Shown one piece after another: positions 1 through 6,172 of a stretch of DNA of 6,468 nucleotides. Position numbers and translations under genes: made by a program. Position 1 is the stretch's first letter; every line of letters begins with the position of its first letter. A model generated the notes under the pieces. That model saw nothing but the letters and a program-made list of their open reading frames with translations, was not told the DNA's origin and searched no databases. Source of the stretch: Candidatus Omnitrophota bacterium (GTDB lineage Bacteria; Omnitrophota; Gorgyraeia; B26-G9); the NCBI GenBank assembly GCA_018399295.1, contig JAGYOO010000082.1:1-6468 (forward strand). Reading direction: 5' to 3'.

Positions 1-105
1 TTGATGAATTTTATCATGTTGTTAATTGAAAAAAAATTGATTCCCTGGGACAGGCGGACATTGAGTGATCTCAACAGACAAAAGGTTTTTAATGATATCG
101 GTTGA
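1..105 (+). CDS. C-terminal fragment of a probable NitT/TauT-type ABC transporter permease
   Basis: The first reading frame is open from base 1 and ends at TGA 103-105, giving the last 34 residues of a protein that begins upstream. A hydrophobic run (LMNFIMLLIE) is followed by the charged tail KKLIPWDRR. Permeases of the SsuC/TauC/ThiX kind commonly end this way, with a last membrane helix running into a short basic tail containing Trp (a pattern like 'lxERRLLxWR'). The next gene is the matching type of ATPase and starts inside this gene's last codons (overlap 92-105), a usual permease-ATPase arrangement. Only the tail is visible, so the call rests mainly on context. The alternative is that this is leader DNA with a chance open frame. 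Confidence 0.6.
   Translation: MMNFIMLLIEKKLIPWDRRTLSDLNRQKVFNDIG
80..85 (+). promoter_or_regulatory. Ribosome binding site for the ABC ATPase, deciding its start
   Basis: AAAAGG at 80-85 lies 6 bases before ATG 92. This supports ATG 92 over the in-frame GTG at 65, which has no convincing purine-rich site in front of it. ABC ATPases of this family also normally open with a short 'M-x-hydrophobic' strand, as the 92 start does (MISVENLSKLF). Confidence 0.6.
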
Positions 106-862
106 AAACCTTTCGAAACTTTTTGAAACTCACTCCAAAAGGGATCCGGTGGAGGCTCTGCGTGTGGTTAATTTCAGGGTTAAACGTGGCGAGTTTATAT
201 CCATTATCGGTCCCAGCGGGTGCGGGAAAACGACGCTGTTAAATCTGATCGCCGGATTTATCAGGCCCGAACAGGGCAGCGTCCGTTTTAATGGTGTGCC
301 TGTCAGCGGGCCCGGCCCGGATCGGATAATGGTCTTTCAGGAAGGAAACCTGTTTGAATGGAAAACGGTAAGGTCTAATATTGAGTTTGGACTTAAGGCC
401 AAAAATCTTAACATTAAAAAACAAAAAAAGATATCGGCGGAGATGGTTCGGCTTGTCGGTCTGAATGGATTTGAAGATTCCTATCCTTCACAACTTTCAA
501 CCGGGATGAAAAAGAGGGTGGCGCTGGCTCGGGCGCTGGCAGTTGATCCTGACTGTGTTTTGATGGATGAGCCTTTGGCCGGATTGGATCAAATGATCAA
601 GGAGCGGCTGCAGCTGGAAATAATGCATCTGTGGAAATTGACACGAAAAACAATCTTATTCGTGACGCATGATATAGAAGAGGCGGTGTTTATGGCGCAG
701 CGGGTTTTTGTGATGAGTCCTGTTCCGGGAAAGATCAGAGGAAAGGTGGAGGTAGATATTGCTTATCCCCGAAAAATCGAAGTCAAGGCCGGCCGTTATC
801 TGGAGGAACGCAAACGGGAGGTGTGGGAATTATTGAGACCAGGGGGACCCGATTATGCCTGA
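92..862 (+). CDS. ABC transporter ATP-binding protein, NitT/TauT (SsuB/TauB-like) family
   Basis: This cytoplasmic ATPase would power import of a small organic molecule or anion through the permease encoded just upstream. From ATG 92 it is 256 residues, the normal length for SsuB/TauB/NrtD-type subunits. Visible motifs are Walker A GPSGCGKTT (40-48), the Q-loop FQEGNLFEW (82-90), the ABC signature LSTGMKKR (135-142), Walker B CVLMDEP (155-161), the D-loop LAGLD (162-166) and the switch histidine in VTHDIEEA (His193). The GPDR segment before the Q-loop and the Leu-Phe-x-Trp after it are typical of the nitrate/taurine/aliphatic sulfonate/pyrimidine group. The signature is slightly off: Thr stands where LSGGM has its first Gly. 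A longer form from GTG 65 (265 residues) is possible but has weaker start support. The substrate cannot be read from an ATPase. The gene overlaps the permease tail by 14 bases and the next gene by 8. Confidence 0.93.
   Translation: MISVENLSKLFETHSKRDPVEALRVVNFRVKRGEFISIIGPSGCGKTTLLNLIAGFIRPEQGSVRFNGVPVSGPGPDRIMVFQEGNLFEWKTVRSNIEFGLKAKNLNIKKQKKISAEMVRLVGLNGFEDSYPSQLSTGMKKRVALARALAVDPDCVLMDEPLAGLDQMIKERLQLEIMHLWKLTRKTILFVTHDIEEAVFMAQRVFVMSPVPGKIRGKVEVDIAYPRKIEVKAGRYLEERKREVWELLRPGGPDYA
841..847 (+). promoter_or_regulatory. Strong ribosome binding site for the B12-type radical SAM gene
   Basis: AGGGGGA at 841-847 sits 7 bases before ATG 855, inside the end of the ABC ATPase gene. It fixes the start at 855 and means the two genes overlap by 8 bases and are probably translationally coupled. 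Confidence 0.6.
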
Positions 863-2291
863 TATCGCTCTTGTTAATATCTCAGTCGCCAGAAGTTATA
901 ATGGCAAGGTTTTGTATGAGCGGTCAACAGCGGGGATATTTTCCTTAATAGCGGTTTTAGAAGAGTCTGGATACGATGTTTTATTTCATGAACATTCGAT
1001 TGACCCTGCTCATTCCGTCAGAGAAGAGATCGAAATACTGGTAAACGCGCTGGAAGCAGTTCCGATAATCGGCATTGGTTCTCATTCCATACATTTGCCG
1101 TTTGTGGTTTTGGCTGCCGAAGAATTAAAGAAGCGGTTTCCAGCGACGCGGGTAGTTCTCGGGGGGATGGGGCCTTCGGGAGCAGCCGCGGAATTGGTGG
1201 AGATGTTTAGCTTTATTGATGCCGTAGCTGTCGGTGAGGCTGAGGCGACTATCCTTGATATCGCAGCGAGGAAAGGAGGTCAATTGCAGGGGATACCCGG
1301 CACGGTTCAAAAAGGAGACGACGGGAATGCGGTAACTGTGTCCCGACGTCTGATAGAGGATCTGGATCAGCTGCCATTGCCCGCCTATAACCGGATAAAT
1401 TTTCGGGAGTGTCCGATCCCGACGATTATTACCAGCCGTGGTTGTCCTTATGGCTGTTCTTTTTGCAGTTTGAGCTGTTTTTGGAGTCATAAGGTCAGAT
1501 ATCGGTCCGTAGATAATGTAATTCGGGAGCTTAGGTCGCTGAAGGATGATTTTGGCATAGAATATATTTTTTTTGGAGATCCGTCGTTTGTAAATGACCG
1601 GGAACGGGCCTTGGCGTTGTGTGAAGGAATGCAAAAGAGCGCGCTTGGCCTGAAGTGGGAGTGTCTTGTCCGGGCCGATCAGATGGATCCGGAAATTATG
1701 AGGGAAATGAACCGGTCGGGTTGTGAGGCGGTATTTTACGGTCTGGAATCAGGTAGTGAACAGGTGTTGCGGCGGATTAAAAAGGGGGTTACGGTAGCCA
1801 GATCTCTGGAAGTAATACGAACTTCGTTGGATTATTTTAAGACCGTCGAGGTTGGCCTTATGTGGGGGTTCCCTTTTGAAACCTTTGACGATTTTCGCCT
1901 GACTCTTGAGACCCGGGACCGGCTGGAAAAAGAGTTTGGCTGCGAGGTCCAGCTGCGCTGGCTGGAGCCTTATCCGAGCACGGAACTTTATTCGCAATTT
2001 CGGGAGGCTTTATTTCGTCCGGAAAGCACGAGTTTGATTTATGACCCAAAGGGGCTGAAGAAAAAACTGGTCGGAGGACGGAATTTTTACGATTCCGGCA
2101 ATGAGATGTCCGGAATCAGGATAATGACAGACGTTACCAATGTAAGGTTCGCGGTAGCGGCAGCTCACGGCGCAGAATACTGCCGCACGCTGATTGAAGA
2201 AAATCCGGATATCTTTACTGATTATTATAAATACAGGACTCCGGAGTTGGAGCGAAAACTGGCGCTGGCGGCGGCCTACAGCGCATATTAA
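855..2291 (+). CDS. B12-binding-domain radical SAM protein
   Basis: This 478-residue protein has the two-domain layout of cobalamin-binding radical SAM enzymes (BchE/HpnP/HpnR-like superfamily), whose members perform methylations, cyclisations and other radical reactions on small molecules and lipids. Residues 1-150 look like a Rossmann-type B12-binding domain: a hydrophobic first strand (IALVNIS), IIGIGSHS (71-78), VVLGGMGPS (100-108) and DAVAVGEAE (122-130), the last two matching the usual 'GGPH' and 'GEGE' segments. The classical DxHxxG ligand motif is not seen, which is normal for this superfamily. The radical SAM core carries RGCPYGCSFCS (Cys197, Cys201, Cys204), FGDPSF (240-245), GLESGSEQVL (296-305) and GFPFET (338-343). 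About 130 residues follow the core with no motif I recognise; this part often shapes substrate specificity. Cys208 directly follows the triad and is an extra. The family call is secure; the reaction is unknown. Confidence 0.92.
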   Translation: MPDIALVNISVARSYNGKVLYERSTAGIFSLIAVLEESGYDVLFHEHSIDPAHSVREEIEILVNALEAVPIIGIGSHSIHLPFVVLAAEELKKRFPATRVVLGGMGPSGAAAELVEMFSFIDAVAVGEAEATILDIAARKGGQLQGIPGTVQKGDDGNAVTVSRRLIEDLDQLPLPAYNRINFRECPIPTIITSRGCPYGCSFCSLSCFWSHKVRYRSVDNVIRELRSLKDDFGIEYIFFGDPSFVNDRERALALCEGMQKSALGLKWECLVRADQMDPEIMREMNRSGCEAVFYGLESGSEQVLRRIKKGVTVARSLEVIRTSLDYFKTVEVGLMWGFPFETFDDFRLTLETRDRLEKEFGCEVQLRWLEPYPSTELYSQFREALFRPESTSLIYDPKGLKKKLVGGRNFYDSGNEMSGIRIMTDVTNVRFAVAAAHGAEYCRTLIEENPDIFTDYYKYRTPELERKLALAAAYSAY

Positions 2292-2295
2292 GAGG
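2291..2295 (+). promoter_or_regulatory. Ribosome binding site with very short spacing before the aminotransferase homologue
   Basis: AGAGG at 2291-2295 overlaps the last base of the preceding stop codon and lies only 2 bases before ATG 2298. That is closer than the usual 5-9 bases. No better in-frame start exists: the frame is closed by TAA at 2289 just upstream, and the next in-frame ATG is residue 149. The start is therefore kept, with translation perhaps depending on ribosomes finishing the upstream gene. Confidence 0.4.
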
Positions 2296-2297
2296 TA

Positions 2298-3686
2298 ATG
2301 AAAGAAAAAAATCTGATTTATTCGTTTTTGTCCGACGGTGCTAATTCCAGGCTTCCGGATTCGGATTGCGGGCGGTATTTTGCCGCAAGGACCAGAAAGC
2401 TGTTTCATAATCACCAGCTTGTCGGCAATTTTTTTCATTACCGTGCCGCAGTCAGGATCTTAGGATGGGACCATCGTGATATCCTGGAGGAGGGCCGCTT
2501 GGATCTGAATCCGGATAAATGGGCGGATTTTGGTCCGCTTAATTTTCATTTGGGTGCCTCGTTGGGAGTTGCCAGGTGTTTTCGGCAAGGCCTTTCCGAT
2601 CAGGACATCAGATCTTACCCGCCGAATATACTCCCTGAATTAAAGCAGACGGCAGCGGCGCGGATATTCAGGAAGGAATGTGGAAGGAAATTTGAGCTTA
2701 TTGCCACCGAAGGAGTACAGGCGGCTCTGGCTTATTGTATCATGGCGTTCGTGGAACAGGGGCAGGAGGTGATTGTCACTGATCCCGGATATTTTTTTCT
2801 GGAGCCGCCGGTAGTTCTCGCCGGGGGGACAGTAAAGAGGGTGAGATTGACTGACCGGTATCGGTTGGATCCCACTGTTCTTGCCCGATCGATTACTTCC
2901 AGGACCAGGATGATCATCCTTTGTGATCCGGTGAATCCGACAGGGACGGTACATGAACGGGCCCGGTTAATGGCGATAGCGCGGTTAGCGCGGCAGCATG
3001 ACATAGTCCTGATTCATAATATTACCCATGCTTCGCATCGGATAAATCCGGGCGCCGATCATCATCCTCTATCTGAATTATGCGGCTGGAAAAATATTGT
3101 GACTGTTTCCGGGATGTCTCACGGCTACGGCATGGCCGGGGTGAGACTCGGCTTCGTGGCCGGGCATCCTCTGATGATCCAGGCGATTCTGGGGGTAAAA
3201 AGTGCCTTGACCCGAATTAACACCGCCCTTCCGGCTCAGCGTGCGGCCCTGGTCGCGTTAAAGGACGAATCGTATTTAAACCGCTGCGGGAAGAAACTGC
3301 GGTCTAATTTCCGTCTGCTCCAGGCTATAGTAACGGACACTCCGTATCTTTCGTTTTTAGTCGAGCCGGATTTCGGTTATTTTGCCGCAGTTGATACCAG
3401 TCGGATAAAGGCCAGCAGTCAGGAACTGGTGATTACACTGCTTAAACAGAAATGCGTGGTTTATGCGTCAGACGGGCTCGGTGAGGTCAAACCCACTTCT
3501 TATGTCAGGATAAATTTTTCCTCGCCCCGAAAGGAACATTTCCGCTGGCTGCAGGAGGCTTTGCCAAAGGCCGTTGCGGAAGCTGAAACCGGGAAATACC
3601 GGCACCAGGTTATCAGTTTTTTCAGAAAGGTCGGGACCCCCCGCTCGAACAAAATTGCGAGAAAGATCGAGGCCTTGAAAAAATGA
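2298..3686 (+). CDS. Fold-type I aminotransferase homologue lacking the PLP lysine
   Basis: This is a 462-residue protein of the class I/II aminotransferase family. Family landmarks in order: Tyr107 with LPEL (112-115), TEGVQAAL (137-144), DPGY (162-165), DPVNPTG (210-216), GMAGVRLG (278-285) and YVRINF (402-407). Arg404 would bind the substrate carboxylate, and Arg283 and Asn213 the cofactor. The catalytic centre is changed. In the segment usually read as S-x-S-K-x-x-G-x-x-G-x-R-x-G, the lysine position is His275 (CAC 3120-3122). In the usual D-E-x-Y segment, HNITH (240-244), the aspartate is Asn241 and the tyrosine His244. No other lysine lies near the site, so ordinary transamination through an internal aldimine is unlikely. 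A basic tail of about 40 residues follows the fold. It may be a noncovalent-PLP enzyme (ColD has His at the lysine position), a structural partner like serine palmitoyltransferase LCB1, or a binding protein. The gene starts 6 bases after the previous stop and overlaps the next gene by 4. Confidence 0.88.
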   Translation: MKEKNLIYSFLSDGANSRLPDSDCGRYFAARTRKLFHNHQLVGNFFHYRAAVRILGWDHRDILEEGRLDLNPDKWADFGPLNFHLGASLGVARCFRQGLSDQDIRSYPPNILPELKQTAAARIFRKECGRKFELIATEGVQAALAYCIMAFVEQGQEVIVTDPGYFFLEPPVVLAGGTVKRVRLTDRYRLDPTVLARSITSRTRMIILCDPVNPTGTVHERARLMAIARLARQHDIVLIHNITHASHRINPGADHHPLSELCGWKNIVTVSGMSHGYGMAGVRLGFVAGHPLMIQAILGVKSALTRINTALPAQRAALVALKDESYLNRCGKKLRSNFRLLQAIVTDTPYLSFLVEPDFGYFAAVDTSRIKASSQELVITLLKQKCVVYASDGLGEVKPTSYVRINFSSPRKEHFRWLQEALPKAVAEAETGKYRHQVISFFRKVGTPRSNKIARKIEALKK

Positions 3687-4918
3687 AGGATACTGTTTTG
3701 AATACCCTGAAAAACGGCAGGCGACTGATCGGGGACGGTCAGGCGGGGCTTTATTTGGCAAGCCGCTTAAGGTCTCTGAAAGACCTGATTCGGACACGCG
3801 AAAGTGGGCATCCCGCCAGGTTGCTCTGGAAACAGCTCATCTATCAGAACTTTGACAGGAGTCCGGCGGTGCTGCGCCGTAATTTTCAAAAGACACTTCG
3901 CGTTTGTGTTACCTATCGATGCAATCTGTCCTGCCGGCATTGTTACGCTAAAGGATTAAGTCAGAATTCTGAGGATATGAGTATCGATGAATTTGACCGG
4001 TTGGCCGAGTGGGCCGTTAAAATGGGGTGGAAGACACTTAGATTTATCGGAGGTGAACCTACGGTACATCCCCGGTTCGGGGACATCCTGAGGAGATGCT
4101 TTCAAAACCGGACCAGAGTCAACATGTCTACAAACAATGTGTTTTCTCCTGAGATTCTGCCGCTTCTGCGCGATCCGCTGTTTGAGGAGGTCTCAGTTCA
4201 TTATAACAGTCCAGAGTTTTTGGGCCGGGATAATACGGCCAGGTTCTACGAGAATTTGGATTACTTTTTAAAAAATCGTATAAGATTTGGGTTCTCATTT
4301 CCTTTAGATGGTCAGCGAAGCGGGTTGGAAGGATTGGTTCGCGACCTGGATAAATATCGACCGGCCTATCTAAGGGTCAATCTTCCCTTGCCGGGACTTT
4401 ACAGAGATTCGACAAAAGAGCTGTTTGAATCAGCCGAGAGTGTTTATGAGGAGATCTTAACGCTGCGGAAAAAGTGCCTCCCGTTTAAGGTGCCGTTCTT
4501 TATGTATCATCCTGTTCCGGAATGTCTTTTTTCTCCTGAACAGTGGCAGGAGCTTAAGGCGTTTTCTTCCTTTTTTGTTTTTCACCGCTGTCCCCTGGGT
4601 ATTAAAAACGATTACGGGATCATGGTTACAGTCAATCCCGATCTGTCGTTTTTTCCCTGTCCGGTCTTATCGATGAAAAGGGAAAATATCCTCTCGTTCA
4701 ACAGCCGGCGGCAGATAAGCGAGTGTTTCCGGGAAGAGTTGATAGAAAATATGTTACGGCCCTTAAAGGATGACTGTAGAAAGTGTGAGGCCGGTAAAAA
4801 GTTTGTTGCCGGAGTGAGCGGCGGGTTGTCTGAACGGCAGTTTTTCCGTAACGGCGGATGCCAGGGGGGATGTTTGAGGTTTCGCTGGGAAGAACGAAAG
4901 TACTGTTATCCGGAATAG
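3683..4918 (+). CDS. Radical SAM protein with SPASM-like C-terminal cysteine cluster
   Basis: This 411-residue protein has about 70 N-terminal residues without recognised motifs, then a standard radical SAM core: TYRCNLSCRHCYAKG (Cys80, Cys84, Cys87), FIGGEPTVHP (121-130) and STNN (149-152). The C-terminal part has cysteines at 303, 326, 365, 368, 393, 397 and 408, including CPLG, FFPCP, CRKC and GGCQGGC. This is the order expected of a SPASM domain holding auxiliary iron-sulfur clusters, as in peptide-modifying, sulfatase-maturing and some small-molecule enzymes. Two deviations: the CX2C pair is followed by CX3C only after 24 residues (usually about 5), and the Gly expected five residues before the second cysteine is Leu321. 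The start ATG 3683 overlaps the preceding stop (ATGA), with a CGAGG at 3669-3673-like purine stretch about 10 bases upstream. No precursor peptide gene lies beside it, so a RiPP role is not supported here; a small-molecule substrate fits the neighbours better. The reaction is unknown. Confidence 0.9.
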   Translation: MKDTVLNTLKNGRRLIGDGQAGLYLASRLRSLKDLIRTRESGHPARLLWKQLIYQNFDRSPAVLRRNFQKTLRVCVTYRCNLSCRHCYAKGLSQNSEDMSIDEFDRLAEWAVKMGWKTLRFIGGEPTVHPRFGDILRRCFQNRTRVNMSTNNVFSPEILPLLRDPLFEEVSVHYNSPEFLGRDNTARFYENLDYFLKNRIRFGFSFPLDGQRSGLEGLVRDLDKYRPAYLRVNLPLPGLYRDSTKELFESAESVYEEILTLRKKCLPFKVPFFMYHPVPECLFSPEQWQELKAFSSFFVFHRCPLGIKNDYGIMVTVNPDLSFFPCPVLSMKRENILSFNSRRQISECFREELIENMLRPLKDDCRKCEAGKKFVAGVSGGLSERQFFRNGGCQGGCLRFRWEERKYCYPE

Positions 4919-4925
4919 ATGGAAG

Positions 4926-6164
4926 ATGAATTCGAATGAATGTTTCAAAATCTGCTTATTGCATAACGGTTGTGACAGACGCTCGTTGGATACATCACGG
5001 CTGGCTGAATATTTCAGACAAAACGGCTGTAAGCTTGTCCGGTCCGCGCGGCGCGCTGATTTTATTGTTTTTATGACTTGCGCGTTTATAAAAAATAAGG
5101 AGGATGAGTGCTTCGAAATTATCCGTTCTCTGAATCAATATAAAGGTGAGCTGATAGTTGCGGGATGCCTGCCGGCAGTCAATGAGGCGAGATTTAAAAA
5201 AGAGTTTAAGGGCCGTTTTGTGACCACGCGGAATTTGAAGGATATAGACGCTCTTTTCAAAGATTTTCAAGTGAGATTTGAATCAGTTCCTGACGCGAAT
5301 ACTTTTGATCGGCAAGCGCATATCTATAACCGGTTACCGGCGTTTCGATTCAGGCTCTGGCGGGAGTTGCTCTCGCACAGGAGGACACTGCCGGGCCGGA
5401 TCAGTAAACGCATTGGGCGGTTGCTGAGAGTCAAGGCGGACGAAGGAGAGGCTGAGGCCTATCTGCGCGTCTGCTGGGGATGTTCCGCTAATTGTTCTTA
5501 TTGTTCTATCCGGGAGGCGGTGGGAGAGTTCCGGAGCAAACCGTTGCGCGATTGCCTGCGGGAGTATGAACATCTGCTGAAACAAGGATACAAAAGATTT
5601 GCGATAGCGGGCGATAATGTCGGGGCTTATGGTAATGACATTGGATCGAGTCTTGTTGAATTGCTGGAGCGGATGGCGGACATCGGCCCAGATAAATCAG
5701 TAAAATGGAGGCTCCAGTATCTTAATCCGGAGTGGCTGGTGAGGTATCGGCAATCTTTCGTCCGATTGGCAAAGCAGAAACGTTTTTCTCAGCTGCAATG
5801 CCCGATCCAGTCAGGTAATCCCAGAATACTTAAGCTGATGAATAGATTCCCGGATCAGGAAACAGTGGAATCGATATTAAATGAGTTGCGGGAAGCGGAT
5901 GAACGCCTGGAGTTGTGTACCAACATTATAGTCGGTTTTCCTTCAGAAACGGAGGAAGAGTTCAGCCAGACTATCGATTTTATCTTGAGGTCCGGTTTTG
6001 ACTATGTCTGGCTGTTTACCTACAGTCTGCCGTGTCGTGCGGATGATGCCAAGCCTGAACATGTCACTGCCCCGGAGGTTATAAGGGAAAGAGTCGCTTG
6101 GGCGTGCCGGAGATTTGATAAAAAGAAAATCAGCTACGTTCATAACAATAACATCAGAGTATAG
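4926..6164 (+). CDS. MiaB/RimO-like radical SAM protein (methylthiotransferase family) without TRAM domain
   Basis: This 412-residue protein is related to the methylthiotransferases that insert sulfur and methylate tRNA (MiaB, MtaB) or ribosomal protein S12 (RimO). The N-terminal UPF0004-type domain keeps three cysteines at the expected places: HNGC (Cys16), MTC (Cys52) and AGC (Cys81), which would hold an auxiliary [4Fe-4S] cluster. The radical SAM core has GCSANCSYCSIR (Cys186, Cys190, Cys193), then AGDNVGAYGND (228-238), PIQSGN (293-298), KLMNR (303-307) and IVGFPSETEEEF (335-346), all close to the family pattern. Two differences stand out. The protein ends about where the TRAM domain should begin, and the stretch between the domains is longer than usual and arginine-rich (about 136-170). 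Loss of TRAM, which binds tRNA or protein substrate, suggests another substrate. The start is 7 bases after the previous stop, with only weak Shine-Dalgarno support (GGA 4912-4914, or GGAAG directly abutting the ATG). Confidence 0.9.
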   Translation: MNSNECFKICLLHNGCDRRSLDTSRLAEYFRQNGCKLVRSARRADFIVFMTCAFIKNKEDECFEIIRSLNQYKGELIVAGCLPAVNEARFKKEFKGRFVTTRNLKDIDALFKDFQVRFESVPDANTFDRQAHIYNRLPAFRFRLWRELLSHRRTLPGRISKRIGRLLRVKADEGEAEAYLRVCWGCSANCSYCSIREAVGEFRSKPLRDCLREYEHLLKQGYKRFAIAGDNVGAYGNDIGSSLVELLERMADIGPDKSVKWRLQYLNPEWLVRYRQSFVRLAKQKRFSQLQCPIQSGNPRILKLMNRFPDQETVESILNELREADERLELCTNIIVGFPSETEEEFSQTIDFILRSGFDYVWLFTYSLPCRADDAKPEHVTAPEVIRERVAWACRRFDKKKISYVHNNNIRV

Positions 6165-6172
6165 ATTACCCG

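Noticed and set aside
65..91. GTG 65 as the start of the ABC ATPase
   Set aside because: It adds nine residues with no family support, lacks a clear ribosome binding site and deepens the overlap with the upstream gene. ATG 92 has AAAAGG at good spacing, though GTG 65 cannot be fully excluded.
1125..1634. Antisense open frame of 169 codons opposite the B12-type radical SAM gene
   Set aside because: It lies wholly inside a well-supported gene and its translation shows no recognisable motif. It looks like a by-product of the sense codon usage.
2280..2300. Terminator or promoter between the first radical SAM gene and the aminotransferase homologue
   Set aside because: The gap is 6 bases and contains only a ribosome-binding-like sequence. 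No hairpin with a T-run is seen here or at the junctions near 4919 and 6165.
2010..2438. Antisense open frame of 142 codons spanning the junction at 2291-2298
   Set aside because: It covers parts of two confident plus-strand genes, has no recognisable domain, and has no independent promoter or ribosome binding site that I can see.
2298..3686. The aminotransferase homologue as a decaying pseudogene
   Set aside because: The frame is full length, has no internal stop or frameshift, and keeps the cofactor-phosphate and carboxylate arginines and the NPTG motif. Three specific substitutions at the catalytic positions look selective rather than random.
3683..4918. A RiPP (modified peptide) cluster, suggested by the SPASM-like radical SAM protein
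   Set aside because: No short precursor peptide gene fits anywhere: the gaps between genes are at most 8 bases, and no peptidase or RRE-like protein is visible. It could only hold if a precursor lies outside the window.
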